From Saccharopolyspora hordei (GTDB taxonomy: Bacteria; Actinomycetota; Actinomycetes; Mycobacteriales; Pseudonocardiaceae), in contig NZ_JACCFJ010000001.1 of NCBI RefSeq assembly GCF_013410345.1, positions 5,069,001 to 5,133,000 of the forward strand: a DNA stretch of 64,000 bases, written 5' to 3'. Positions 1 through 9,395 of the stretch are shown piece by piece. Under the pieces are notes generated by a model that was not told where the DNA came from, made no database searches, and saw nothing but the letters and a program-made list of their open reading frames with translations. A program made the position numbers and the translations under genes. Within the stretch, counting starts at the first letter, position 1. Each line of letters opens with the position of its first letter.

Positions 1-112
1 GGGCGAACGGCGAGCGGTCGTCCGAGCGCGCACCCTCGGGCACGGCGAGCTTCGGCGGCTCGGGCAGCAGCCGCTCCACGTCGCGCTCGTCGTAGCCGGG
101 TGTGGTGTCCAT
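1..112 (-). CDS. dgt: dGTPase (deoxyguanosinetriphosphate triphosphohydrolase), N-terminal fragment
   Basis: Only the first 37 codons lie inside the window, starting at an ATG read on the minus strand; the rest runs off the left edge. The visible peptide contains LLPEPPKL and ends DDRSPFA, which resembles the start of actinobacterial Dgt proteins, just before the conserved RDRARVLHS stretch and the HD catalytic core that would lie outside. Family role: an HD-superfamily enzyme that hydrolyses dGTP to deoxyguanosine and triphosphate. Location near glyS supports the call. The catalytic residues cannot be seen, so the identification rests on a short N-terminus. Confidence 0.6.
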   Translation of the reverse strand, partial: MDTTPGYDERDVERLLPEPPKLAVPEGARSDDRSPFA

Positions 113-190
113 CGCGCTTCAGACTACGGCGGGGAGCCTGCGCGACGAGGGAGCCCGCGAGCGTTTCGCGGCGGTGCCCACCGGGCGGGG

Positions 191-844
191 TCAGCCCAGG
201 CCGGCGCCCCTGAGCTCGGCCGGGGCGTGCGTCAGCCGGTAGTACAGCAGCGCGCCGGTCTCCCGGACGATGTACCGGAACTGGACCTCGCGGGTCTGCA
301 CGATCGGCCCGGAGCGGGCGGGCGAGGCCCACGCCCGCAGCCCGAAGTCGTTGGCCATCGTCCGGGCCCGCAGCGAGTGCCACGGGTCGCTCACGATGAG
401 CGCGCTGTCCCAGCCCCGCTGCGCGGCGAGCTGGGCCACCGCGCGCATGCTGCCCAGGGTGTCCTCGCCCTCGCTGACCTCGACGACCCGGTCGGCGGGC
501 ACGCCCTTCGCGCTCAGCCACTTCCCGCCCGCCTGGGCTTCGGTGTAGGCGTCGCCGGTCTGCCGCCCGCCGACGGTCACCACGTGGTCGGCCAGCCCGG
601 CGCGGTACAGCTTCAGCGCCTGGTTGAGGCGCGCCTCCAGCACGTCGGAGGGCTTGCCGTGGTACTGCGCGGCGCCGAGCACCACGACGATGTCGACCGG
701 TCGCCGGTCGTCGACGCGCGCCACCTGCCACACCCGGAAGGCGGTGCCGCCGATGACCAGCAGGACCAGCAGCAACGCGCCGACCACCACCCTGGTCAAC
801 GTCCGCCCAGGGCGGCGTCGGTGCGCGGCTCGGTGGTGACTCAA
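191..844 (-). CDS. YdcF/SanA-like DUF218 membrane-anchored protein
   Basis: A 217-residue protein with a basic N-terminus and one hydrophobic segment (about residues 18–40), so probably anchored with the domain outside. The body is a DUF218 (ElyC/SanA/YdcF) domain: DIVVVLGAAQY, then LEARLNQALKLYRAG, VVTVGGRQTGDAYTEA, EGEDTLGSM and VSDPWHSLRA. The family is linked to cell-envelope homeostasis in enterobacteria, but its reaction is not established. The longest frame begins at TTG with a GAGG about ten bases upstream; a downstream GTG is possible. It lies beyond the glyS terminator and seems to be a separate unit. Confidence 0.8.
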   Translation of the reverse strand: MSHHRAAHRRRPGRTLTRVVVGALLLVLLVIGGTAFRVWQVARVDDRRPVDIVVVLGAAQYHGKPSDVLEARLNQALKLYRAGLADHVVTVGGRQTGDAYTEAQAGGKWLSAKGVPADRVVEVSEGEDTLGSMRAVAQLAAQRGWDSALIVSDPWHSLRARTMANDFGLRAWASPARSGPIVQTREVQFRYIVRETGALLYYRLTHAPAELRGAGLG

Positions 845-869
845 ACTGGGTGAACCTCGCAGACCACGG

Positions 870-900
870 GTCCGGGCCCGCCCCGAGGGCGAGCCCGGAC
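870..900 (-). terminator. Hairpin downstream of glyS
   Basis: GTCCGGGC and GCCCGGAC form an 8-bp perfect stem around a 15-base spacer, starting about 30 bases after the glyS stop. No T tract follows, as is common in high-GC actinobacteria, so terminator function is inferred from position. Confidence 0.5.
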
Positions 901-932
901 TCCGCGCGTTCGTCGTCTCCCGTGCAGGGGGA

Positions 933-2318
<1,386 letters not shown>

Positions 2319-2531
2319 GTTGACTCCGGAATTTCTCTTCGGTGGTGGAACCAGCTGGTCGGGCTGGAGTTTCCCAGCGTACCGACCCCGTCGCGGCAGG
2401 CGTGCGCCCGGGCCGCGGTGTCGATCCGGTCGTCCGTCCGGGCGCTACCCGTAGGATGGTGCGTGGAGCGTCACTGCGCGACGGCCCCGCAGTCAGACGG
2501 CCCCGCGCCCCGACGCGTCGGAGAGGAAGCG

Positions 2532-3002
2532 ATGCCCACGATCAGTCCGGATGCCGAGCCGGCCCAGCCGACTGCGGGGCCCGGCCTGGGTCGTCCTGAG
2601 GACCACGAGCACTGCGCCGACCGGGCGGTGCGCCCAGTGCCGCTGCGGGACCAGCAGGTCCTGGTGGAGGCCGGTGAGCTGCTGCGCGCCCTCGCGGCGC
2701 CGGTGCGGATCGCGATCGTGTTGCAGCTGCGGGAGTCCGAGCGCTGCGTGCACGAGCTGGTCGACGCGCTCGGCGTCGCCCAGCCGCTGATCAGCCAGCA
2801 CCTGCGGGTGCTGAAGTCGGCCGGGGTCGTGCACGGCGAGCGGCGCGGGCGGGAGGTCGTCTACCGGCTCGTCGACGAGCACCTGGCGCACATCGTGGTG
2901 GACGCCGCCGCGCACGCGGAGGAGTACTCCGGTGCCCGGCCGCGCGGCCTCGCGACGCGCTCCACCGAACCCGGAGTCGGACAGGAGACGGAGACAGCGT
3001 GA
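2532..3002 (+). CDS. smtB: ArsR/SmtB-family metal-responsive repressor
   Basis: A 156-residue winged-helix regulator. After a variable N-terminus rich in Asp, His and Cys (EDHEHCADR) comes the ArsR fold: LLRALAAPVRIAIVLQL, then the recognition helix region CVHELVDALGVAQPLISQHL and the wing GRREVVYRL-like segment. The ATG is preceded by GAGAGGAAG. Family members lose DNA binding when Zn or a related ion binds. The gene overlaps zur by the GTGA of its stop, so both are made from one message. In mycobacteria the equivalent SmtB represses this same operon; the specific metal here is inferred from that synteny. Confidence 0.9.
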   Translation: MPTISPDAEPAQPTAGPGLGRPEDHEHCADRAVRPVPLRDQQVLVEAGELLRALAAPVRIAIVLQLRESERCVHELVDALGVAQPLISQHLRVLKSAGVVHGERRGREVVYRLVDEHLAHIVVDAAAHAEEYSGARPRGLATRSTEPGVGQETETA

Positions 3003-3415
3003 CCACCGGCGAGGGCCCCTCGGTCGGGGTACCGGGACTGCGGGCCACCAGGCAGCGAGCAGCGGTGTCGAACCTGCTCGACCAGGTCGACGACTTCCGC
3101 TCGGCGCAGGAGCTGCACGAGGAGCTGCGGCGGCAGGGCGAGGGCATCGGCCTGACCACGGTCTACCGGACCCTGCAGACCCTGGCCGAGGCGGGCGAGG
3201 TCGACGTGCTGCGCAACCCGTCGGGCGAAGCGGTGTACCGGCGGTGCTCCAGCCACCACCACCATCACCTGGTGTGCCGCCACTGCGGCCGGACCGTGGA
3301 GGTGGCCGACCCGCCCGTGGAGAACTGGGCGGAGCGCATCGGCCAGGAGCACGGCTTCACCAACGTCAGCCACACCGTGGAGATCATCGGCACCTGCCCG
3401 AACTGCACGGACTGA
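2999..3415 (+). CDS. zur: Fur-family zinc uptake regulator Zur (FurB)
   Basis: A 138-residue Fur-family repressor. The winged helix reads GLRATRQRAAVSNLL … TTVYRTLQTLAEAGEVDV. The metal domain has the His-rich HHHHHLVCRHCGRTVEV and a C-terminal CPNC, giving the two CxxC pairs of the structural zinc site. The GTG start overlaps the preceding stop codon. Such proteins repress zinc uptake and alternative ribosomal protein genes when zinc is sufficient. Pairing with an SmtB-type repressor is the classic mycobacterial zinc-sensing operon. It is convergent with the gene at 3425, with only nine bases between stops. Confidence 0.93.
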   Translation: MTTGEGPSVGVPGLRATRQRAAVSNLLDQVDDFRSAQELHEELRRQGEGIGLTTVYRTLQTLAEAGEVDVLRNPSGEAVYRRCSSHHHHHLVCRHCGRTVEVADPPVENWAERIGQEHGFTNVSHTVEIIGTCPNCTD

Positions 3416-3424
3416 CCCGCCCGG

Positions 3425-4123
3425 TCAGTGCTCGTAGGTGTCCGGCGGGGGCGGGACGGTGCGCAGCGCGAGCACGTCCACGGTGGGCACGTGGTCGTTG
3501 GCCTCGGTCGCGGTGCCCGGGCGGAGCCGGGCCGCCACCTCGATCCAGGTGTCCGCCGGGAGGTCGGCCGCCTGCGGCGCACCGGCCAGGTCGATCTTCA
3601 CCGGGGCGGCGTCGGCGGCGCAGCAGGTGATGCGCATGCGCGCGAGCTGCGTGGCCCCCGGCGCCGGGTGCACGACGAAGCCCTGGAGGCGGACCGTCCG
3701 GCCGCGGAGGGCGCCGCTGTCGTCCCAGACCGCGCGGGTGACGAGCTCCGAGGCGCTCAACAGCGGAGCCGGGCCCGGCGGCAGGTCCGGGAACAGCGGT
3801 TCCGCCGGCGCCTGCGGAGCGGCGGCGCGCTCCCGGGTCACCGAGTCCGAGCCCAGCGCGGGCGGGGCGACCAGGAAGATCGCGAAGACCGGCAGCAGCA
3901 ACAGCCACGGGCTGCGCGAGGCGTGCTCGTGCTGCTCGGCGCCGTGCGCCCGGACGTCGCGGACGATGGCGACGGCGGCGAGCCCGACCACGACCAGCCC
4001 CGCCCCCACCAGCCAGGGGAACAGCGACGGCTTGACGTAGCGCAGGTAGCTGCCGCCCAGCGCGATCTTGAGCAGCGCGCCGCCGAGCAGCAGCAACAGC
4101 AGGTTCTGGGTCTCCCGGCGCAT
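3425..4123 (-). CDS. TIGR03943 (DUF1980) family protein, permease partner
   Basis: A 232-residue membrane protein that begins RRETQNLLLLLLGGALL, with a second hydrophobic span at about residues 30–52 and a third at about 73–90, followed by a soluble C-terminal domain containing GRTVRLQGFVVHP and RMRITCCAADAAPVKI. This matches the YcgQ/TIGR03943 family, which almost always sits next to a YcgR-type permease, as here. Substrate is unknown. A strong GGGAGGTG ribosome site lies in the end of the upstream permease gene and the two genes share one base (TGATG), so they are translationally coupled. The adjacent Zur gene makes a metal-related role plausible but unproven. Confidence 0.85.
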   Translation of the reverse strand: MRRETQNLLLLLLGGALLKIALGGSYLRYVKPSLFPWLVGAGLVVVGLAAVAIVRDVRAHGAEQHEHASRSPWLLLLPVFAIFLVAPPALGSDSVTRERAAAPQAPAEPLFPDLPPGPAPLLSASELVTRAVWDDSGALRGRTVRLQGFVVHPAPGATQLARMRITCCAADAAPVKIDLAGAPQAADLPADTWIEVAARLRPGTATEANDHVPTVDVLALRTVPPPPDTYEH

Positions 4124-5124
4124 CACGCACCTCCCAGCAGCAGCGTGCCGACCACGACGGCGCAGGCGACGGCGACCGCGAACGTCGCCGGGGCGAACCG
4201 AGCCGCGAAGGCGCGCCCGAAGGCCCCGGACTGCAGCGCGACCAGCTTGAGGTCCACCACCGGCCCCACGACCAGGAACACCAGCTTGGGGACCAGCGGC
4301 AGCCCCGGCATCGAGGCCACCACGAACGCGTCGGCCTCGCTGCACAGCGCCAGCACCACCGCCAGCACGGCCATGACCAGCACCCCGAGCACGAGCTGAC
4401 CGCCCAGCGACTCCAGCCACGCGGTGGGCACGAGGACGTTGAACACCGCGGACGTCAGGCCGCCCAGCACCAGGAAGCCGCCGGCCTCCACCAGGTCGTG
4501 CCGCGCGGACTCGGCGAAGACCACCCACCGGCTCCCGTCGTGCCGCGCCCCGCCCCGGCGCAGCGCGCGCTCGGCCAGCCACTCGGCCCTGCCCCACCGA
4601 GCCCACAGCCAGCCCATCGCGCAGGCGGTCAGCAGGGAGCCGAGGAACCGGGCCAGCACCATCCCGGGCTCCCCGGGGAACGCGACCGCGGTGGAGACCA
4701 GGACGATCGGGTTGATCGCCGGTGCGGCCAGCAGGAACGCCAGCGCTGCGGCGGGGGCGACGCCCTGCTGCACCAACCGGCGGGCCACCGGCACCGACGC
4801 GCACTCGCACCCCGGCAGCGCCACCCCCGCGACACCGGCGACCGGCACCGCGGCACCGGCCCGGGCCGGCAGCACCCGGCGCAGCGCGTCCGGCGGGACG
4901 AACGCCGCGACCGCCCCGCTGACCAGCACGCCGAGCACCAGGAACGGCATGGCCTGCACGCAGACCGCCACGAAGACGGTGGAGCCGGTGCGCAGCGCGG
5001 GGACGTCCAGCAGGGCGGTCAGCTGCGACTGGAACACCGCGGCGAGCACCAGCAGGACGCAGAGCACCTCCAGCGAGGTGATCACGGGACGCCGCGTGCG
5101 CGGCGGGTCGGCGGTCTCGGTCAC
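4123..5124 (-). CDS. YcgR/DUF318 family permease
   Basis: A polytopic membrane protein of about 333 residues from this start. It has two similar hydrophobic halves, with GCECASVPVARRL and PAINPIVLVSTAVAF in the first and LCSEADAFV with PGLPLVPKLVFLVVGP in the second, typical of DUF318 permeases. The frame stays open upstream to GTG at 5175 and passes an ATG at 5157; the GTG at 5124 was chosen because the conserved part begins there and a Zur-box-like sequence would otherwise be coding. It forms a two-gene unit with the TIGR03943 partner. Transport substrate is not known. Confidence 0.8.
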   Translation of the reverse strand: MTETADPPRTRRPVITSLEVLCVLLVLAAVFQSQLTALLDVPALRTGSTVFVAVCVQAMPFLVLGVLVSGAVAAFVPPDALRRVLPARAGAAVPVAGVAGVALPGCECASVPVARRLVQQGVAPAAALAFLLAAPAINPIVLVSTAVAFPGEPGMVLARFLGSLLTACAMGWLWARWGRAEWLAERALRRGGARHDGSRWVVFAESARHDLVEAGGFLVLGGLTSAVFNVLVPTAWLESLGGQLVLGVLVMAVLAVVLALCSEADAFVVASMPGLPLVPKLVFLVVGPVVDLKLVALQSGAFGRAFAARFAPATFAVAVACAVVVGTLLLGGA

Positions 5125-5147
5125 CGGGACATCGTGCCAGGGCGAAC

Positions 5148-5162
5148 TGACAACCATTCCCA
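5148..5162. promoter_or_regulatory. Possible Zur-type operator upstream of the permease pair
   Basis: TGACAACCATTCC in a locally less GC-rich stretch resembles one half of actinobacterial Zur boxes (TGAAAATCATTTTCA-like), and the zur gene lies close by. The second half is poorly matched, so this is a weak inference. Confidence 0.25.
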
Positions 5163-5410
5163 GGAGCGCCCCCACACCCCGTCACCCACACCGGTCACAC
5201 CCGTGTTCCGCCCTGGTCAACCGGCATCCCACTCACGCCCGACCCCGGGACCGACACACCGCCACACCACCCACCCGAGTGACGACGGCGCGACGTCACC
5301 GGGAGTCGGCACCGGGCTCGCCCGCAGGTGCGGATGCCGGTCCCGGGGTTCGGGTGGGCACTGAGGTCGGAGGACCTCCGCGGGATCGCCGCACCGCGGT
5401 CCAGGCCTGG

Positions 5411-5839
5411 TCAGGACGTGGAGCCCTCGGGTTCGGCGAGGAGTTCGGTGCGGAGCTGGGACGCCGTGGCCACGACGAGCATCATCAGCGTGCCCAGCGG
5501 CGCCGGGTCCATGCCCTCCGCCGGGAAGGCGTACCGCAGCGTCACGTCCATGCCCCGCTCGGTGCGGACCACGCCCAGCGTGCCGAACAGCCCCTGGCCC
5601 GCCCGTTCCGCGACCGACTGGGCCAGCTCGTCGGACGTCGCCAGGTCCCACGCCACCACGCAGGTCAGGCTCAGCACCGTCAGCCCCTCAGCGAGCTGCA
5701 TGGCCTGCACCGCGCAAGGCACGTCGGAGTGCCGGAAGGTCAGCGCGCCGTCATCGTCGACGTGCACGTCGTGGTAGGTCTCCAGCGCTTCCTTCGCCGC
5801 GGTCATCAACCGCGCCGTGGTCGCGGCCTCCTGCGTCAT
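5411..5839 (-). CDS. Conserved actinobacterial protein of unknown function (YbjN/secretion-chaperone-like)
   Basis: A 142-residue acidic soluble protein. It has an alternating strand pattern ([17 protein letters not shown] … [14 protein letters not shown]) flanked by helices, and [10 protein letters not shown] in the second half. The pattern suggests the YbjN or type III secretion chaperone-like fold, but this is only a visual impression. The ATG overlaps the uppS stop as ATGA, so it is coupled to uppS. An uncharacterised gene lies beside uppS at the same place in mycobacteria, which supports a conserved but unknown role. Confidence 0.75.
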   Translation of the reverse strand: MTQEAATTARLMTAAKEALETYHDVHVDDDGALTFRHSDVPCAVQAMQLAEGLTVLSLTCVVAWDLATSDELAQSVAERAGQGLFGTLGVVRTERGMDVTLRYAFPAEGMDPAPLGTLMMLVVATASQLRTELLAEPEGSTS

Positions 5840-6672
5840 CGATCGCCCTCCTCGGCTCCCGCAGTCGCCGCAGCCCGGTCCACGGCCCCGCCGAACCGCC
5901 GGTCACGGCGCGCGAACTCCTCGCACGCACGCCACAGGTGCCGTCGGTCGACGTCGGGGAACAGGGTGTCCTGGAAGACGAACTCGGCGTAGGCGGACTG
6001 CCAGAGCATGAAGTTCGACGTCCGACGCTCCCCGGAAGGCCGGATGAACAGGTCCACGTCCGGCATCTCTGGCTGGTACAGGTACTTCGCGATGGTGCGC
6101 TCGTCGACCCGGTCCGGGTTGATCTTGCCGGCTGCCGCCAGCCGGGCGATCTCCCGCGCCGCGTCGCCGATCTCGGCACGACCACCGTAGTTCACGCACA
6201 TGGTCAAGTTCAGGACCCCGTTGTCCTTGGTGCGCACCTCGGCGGACTGCAGCTCGTTGACCACGCTCCGCCAGAGCTTCGGCTTGCGCCCCGCCCAACG
6301 CACCCGCACGCCCATCTCGTCGAGCTCGTCGACCCGGCGCCGGATCACGTCGCGGTTGAAGCCCATCAGGAACCGCACCTCTTCGGGGCTGCGCTTCCAG
6401 TTCTCGGTGGAGAAGGCGTACAGCGACAGCCACTTCACCCCGATCTCGATCGCGCCGCGGGCCAGTTCCAGCACGACGGCTTCGCCGCGCTTGTGCCCCT
6501 CGATGCGGGGCAGGCCGCGCTCGTTGGCCCACCGGCCGTTGCCGTCCATCACGACCGCGACGTGGTGGGGCACGAACTCGGGCGGTAGCGCCGGCGGCTT
6601 CTCCCCCGAGGCGTGCGGCTCGGGCGCCCGAACGGTCGGGTCGTCCTTGTCCCGCCCACGGCGTCGCAACAT
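5836..6672 (-). CDS. uppS: Long-chain polyprenyl diphosphate synthase (cis-prenyltransferase)
   Basis: A 278-residue UPP-synthase family enzyme that condenses isopentenyl diphosphate units to make the lipid carrier for cell-wall synthesis. It has all conserved regions: [18 protein letters not shown] with the catalytic Asp, [20 protein letters not shown], and [19 protein letters not shown] with the Ser/Arg diphosphate ligands and dimer contacts. The ATG at 6672 follows AAGGGGAG; upstream in-frame starts would overlap the end of recO. The charged N-terminal extension is typical of actinobacterial decaprenyl-type enzymes. Confidence 0.93.
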   Translation of the reverse strand: MLRRRGRDKDDPTVRAPEPHASGEKPPALPPEFVPHHVAVVMDGNGRWANERGLPRIEGHKRGEAVVLELARGAIEIGVKWLSLYAFSTENWKRSPEEVRFLMGFNRDVIRRRVDELDEMGVRVRWAGRKPKLWRSVVNELQSAEVRTKDNGVLNLTMCVNYGGRAEIGDAAREIARLAAAGKINPDRVDERTIAKYLYQPEMPDVDLFIRPSGERRTSNFMLWQSAYAEFVFQDTLFPDVDRRHLWRACEEFARRDRRFGGAVDRAAATAGAEEGDR

Positions 6673-6739
6673 GCGGTTTCTCCCCTTCGAACTGCTGGGC
6701 ATGAGGTCATCATTGTCCCCACCCGGGTCGGTGGGCGGT

Positions 6740-7543
6740 TCAGCGCCCGTCCTCGGCCGTGCCGACCAGCGCCGCGTCCGCCGCACGCTCCTTGATCAGC
6801 TCCGGCACGGTCCGCTCGACGAGCGGCAACGACCGCAACTGCCGCTCCATGTGCCACTGCAGGTGCGCGGCGATCAGCCCGCTGGCCTCCCGGCGGACCG
6901 GGGGCTCCGCCCGCTCCGCGCTGGTCCAGTCGCCGTGCAGCAGCGCCTCCATCAGCGGCAGCGTGTGCGCGGACGGCCGCACCGACCCCGCCGGGCGGCA
7001 CCGCGCGCACACCGAGCCCCCGGCCTGCACGTGGAACGCCGCGTGCGGGCCGGCGGCACCGCACCGGGCGCACTCGGACAGCGCCGGGGCCCAGCCCGCG
7101 AACGACATCGCGCGCAGCAGGAACGCGTCGAGCACCTGCGAGGAGTCGCGCTCCCGACCGGCCAGCGCCCGCAGCGCCCCGACGGCCAGCAGGTACAGCC
7201 GCAGCACCGGCTCGCCCTCCTCGGCGGCCAACCGGTCCACGGTCTCCAGCACCGCGCAGGCCGCGGTGTAGCGCTGGTAGTCGTCGACGATGTGCAGGCC
7301 GAAGGCGTCCACGGTCTGCACCTGGGTGATCACGTCGAGCGTGCGGCCGGTGTAGAGCTGCACGTCGACGTGGCAGAACGGCTCGACGCGGGCGCCGAAC
7401 CGCGATGTGGTCCGCCGCACCCCCTTGGCGACCGCGCGGACTTTGCCGTAGCGGCGGGTCAGCAGGGTTATGATCCGATCCGCCTCACCCAGCTTCTGCA
7501 CCCGCAGCACGACAGCGGTGTCCCGGTAGAGGCTCACCCCCAC
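6740..7543 (-). CDS. recO: DNA repair protein RecO
   Basis: A 267-residue RecO, which helps RecR load RecA onto SSB-coated single-stranded DNA. The N-terminal OB-fold reads [21 protein letters not shown] and [10 protein letters not shown]. The helical C-terminal domain contains the zinc site CARCGAAG … CARC (about residues 157–180). The first GTG, with GAGG nine bases upstream, was chosen; a second GTG two codons on is also possible. The order cysteine-deaminase-like … era, recO, uppS follows other actinobacteria. Confidence 0.93.
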   Translation of the reverse strand: MGVSLYRDTAVVLRVQKLGEADRIITLLTRRYGKVRAVAKGVRRTTSRFGARVEPFCHVDVQLYTGRTLDVITQVQTVDAFGLHIVDDYQRYTAACAVLETVDRLAAEEGEPVLRLYLLAVGALRALAGRERDSSQVLDAFLLRAMSFAGWAPALSECARCGAAGPHAAFHVQAGGSVCARCRPAGSVRPSAHTLPLMEALLHGDWTSAERAEPPVRREASGLIAAHLQWHMERQLRSLPLVERTVPELIKERAADAALVGTAEDGR

Positions 7544-7637
7544 ATCGTCGCACCTCGCGCGTGGCGCCTCGCGGGTGCGGCGCAGATCCGGTCCCCCGGG
7601 ACGTCCCGGCGCGGACCGGTTCGGCTGAGAGGAACCG

Positions 7638-7970
7638 ATGACCTACCCCTACGACCCGAACCACCCTCCGGTCCTCGGCTACCCGCCGCGGAACAACGGC
7701 CTGGCGATCGCGTCCCTGTGCGTCTCGCTGGCGGCCATCATGACCTGCTACGGCGCGCTGCTCGTCGGCCCGGTCGGCGCCGTCCTCGGGCACGTGTCGC
7801 TGCGCGAGATCAAGCGCGCCCCGCACCTCTACCACAACCGCAGCATGGCGTTGGCCGGCATCATCATCGGCTGGTCGGTGTTCGCGCTGTGGGCCCTGCT
7901 CATCACGTTCGTGATCATGGCCGCCACCGGCGTGCTGGGGCCCGACCTCGAGTCGGCGTTCAACGACTAG
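7638..7970 (+). CDS. DUF4190-domain small membrane protein
   Basis: A 110-residue protein with a Pro/Tyr/Asn-rich N-terminus and two hydrophobic spans (about 22–52 and 70–98) joined by the short loop LREIKRAPHLYHNRSM. That is the DUF4190 pattern (NGLAIASLCVSLAA … MALAGIIIGW). Function unknown. A GAGAGGA precedes the ATG. Its TAG shares the CTAG tetranucleotide with the stop of the convergent DUF2752 gene. Confidence 0.8.
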   Translation: MTYPYDPNHPPVLGYPPRNNGLAIASLCVSLAAIMTCYGALLVGPVGAVLGHVSLREIKRAPHLYHNRSMALAGIIIGWSVFALWALLITFVIMAATGVLGPDLESAFND

Positions 7971-8401
7971 ACGTAGAGCGCGGAGAAGGGCGGGAAGGGC
8001 AGGTTCCTGATCACCGACCACACGGCGATCAGGGCCAGCCCCACGTGCGGCGCCCAGCGCCACTGCTCCCAGGTGCGCACCGGCTGCCCGCGCCAGCGGC
8101 CCAGCACCCAGGCTCCCCAGGTCCACAGGAAGAACGGCAGGAACAGCAGCGCCGCCGCGTTGTAGTGCAGCGCCGCCGGCACGTCGCCGTGCAGCAGGCT
8201 GTACACCATGCGGGTCGTCCCGCACCCGGGGCAGTCCAGCCCGGTCAGGAGCTTGACCGGGCACGGCGGCAGCGGGAACCCGGCGTCGGAGGTCGGGTCC
8301 GCGGCCAGCACGACCGCCGCCCCGGCGCAGGCGAGGAGGACCGTGGCGGCCGGCCACACCAGGGCGCGCAGCCGGCCCGCGGTCGAGGCACCGCTCGTCA
8401 T
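7967..8401 (-). CDS. DUF2752 family membrane protein
   Basis: A 144-residue integral membrane protein with an N-terminal span, the diagnostic DUF2752 motif CPGCGTTRMVYSLLHGD (about residues 58–74) and two further spans. Function is unknown; the Cys pair and Arg are conserved in the family. Its ATG overlaps the stop of the upstream dispanin-like gene as ATGA, and such proteins are often found beside CD225 or DUF4190 membrane proteins, as here. Confidence 0.85.
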   Translation of the reverse strand: MTSGASTAGRLRALVWPAATVLLACAGAAVVLAADPTSDAGFPLPPCPVKLLTGLDCPGCGTTRMVYSLLHGDVPAALHYNAAALLFLPFFLWTWGAWVLGRWRGQPVRTWEQWRWAPHVGLALIAVWSVIRNLPFPPFSALYV

Positions 8402-8784
8402 CGGATCGTCGAGATGCTCGCGCCGATGAGCACGAACACGAGGACGAAGTAGAGGAGCAGGAACAGGACCAACGCCCCGTAGCAGCAGGCCCCGACGATG
8501 ACGCCGATCTTGCCCCACTTCTTGGCCTCGTCGGCCGCGACCTGCGCCTGGGTGTGCTGGCCCTGGTACCACAGCGAGCTGACCTGCAGCGCCTTGATCA
8601 GCGACGGGATCCCGAACGGCCAGCAGATCAGCAGCGACGCGATGGCCCAGCCGAGGTTGTTGTTCAGCGGCATGGGCGCGACCCCGAACTGCGCCGCGTA
8701 GCCCGGCACCGGCACCGGCGGGGGCGCTTGCTGCGGTGGCTGGTCCTGCTGCGGCTGCTGGTCCTGCTCGGGCTGCTCGCTCAT
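8398..8784 (-). CDS. CD225/dispanin-family membrane protein, copy 1
   Basis: A 128-residue protein with a Gln/Pro-rich tail (about residues 1–40) followed by the CD225/dispanin module: NNNLGWAIASLLICWPFGIP, a loop with SSLWYQGQHTQAQVAADEAKKW, and a second span. The family includes eukaryotic IFITM proteins; bacterial members are uncharacterised. The ATG is preceded by GGGGGA. It is followed without a gap by the DUF2752 gene. It is paralogous to the gene at 8848–9267 (same AEAKKWGKIG-type loop). Confidence 0.85.
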   Translation of the reverse strand: MSEQPEQDQQPQQDQPPQQAPPPVPVPGYAAQFGVAPMPLNNNLGWAIASLLICWPFGIPSLIKALQVSSLWYQGQHTQAQVAADEAKKWGKIGVIVGACCYGALVLFLLLYFVLVFVLIGASISTIR

Positions 8785-8803
8785 CACATCCCCCACGTTC
8801 CGG

Positions 8804-8838
8804 GCCGTTGCGGGCGCGAGGTCCGCGCCCGCAACGGC
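8804..8838 (-). terminator. Hairpin after dispanin copy 2
   Basis: A perfect 15-bp stem (GCCGTTGCGGGCGCG with its complement) around a 5-base loop, placed ten bases after the stop of the gene at 8848–9267. It probably ends that transcript before the next gene begins. Confidence 0.7.
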
Positions 8839-8847
8839 GTGCCGGGA

Positions 8848-9267
8848 TCAGTAGCTGCTGTAGCTGGTCGCCGCGATGCCTGCGATGACGAAGAGCGCGA
8901 TGTAGAGCAGGATCAGCAGACCCCAGCCGCACGCCCCGACGATGATCCCGATCTTGCCCCACTTCTTGGCCTCAGCAGCTGCCTCCTGCGCCTGCTGGTA
9001 CTGCCCCTGCAGCCACAGGTTCTGCACCGAGGTGGCCTTGATCAGCGAGGGGATCGCGAACGGCCAGCACAGGAAGATCGAGCCGATGCCCCACCCGATG
9101 TTGTTGTTCGGCGGTGCGGCACCGTAGCCAGGTTGCCCGTAGGGAGCGGGCTGGCCGTACGGCTGCTGGGGCATCGGCCCCGAAGACGGCCCGTACCCAC
9201 CTGGCTGCTGGCCGTACGGCTGCTGCGGATTGGGCCCTGAAGGCGGCCCGCCATAGGGATTCGTCAC
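8848..9267 (-). CDS. CD225/dispanin-family membrane protein, copy 2
   Basis: A 139-residue paralogue of the neighbouring protein. The N-terminal 50 residues are a low-complexity tail of PYGQ-type repeats (PQQPYGQQPGGYGP), followed by the CD225 module: NNNIGWGIGSIFLCWPFAIP, NLWLQGQYQQAQEAAAEAKK and a final hydrophobic span ending SYSSY. The GTG start has GAGGAA upstream. A tandem pair with different tails suggests duplication followed by tail divergence. Function not known. Confidence 0.85.
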   Translation of the reverse strand: MTNPYGGPPSGPNPQQPYGQQPGGYGPSSGPMPQQPYGQPAPYGQPGYGAAPPNNNIGWGIGSIFLCWPFAIPSLIKATSVQNLWLQGQYQQAQEAAAEAKKWGKIGIIVGACGWGLLILLYIALFVIAGIAATSYSSY

Positions 9268-9395
9268 GGTGATTCCTCTGCACGATCATCGAAGGACCGA
9301 GGTGCTCTGATCACTGAGAGCACGTGTCGGCGGCAACGTACCTGAGACGCGGGCGCCACACGCCGCGTTCCCGCAAAACCGAAGCGCAGATGTGA

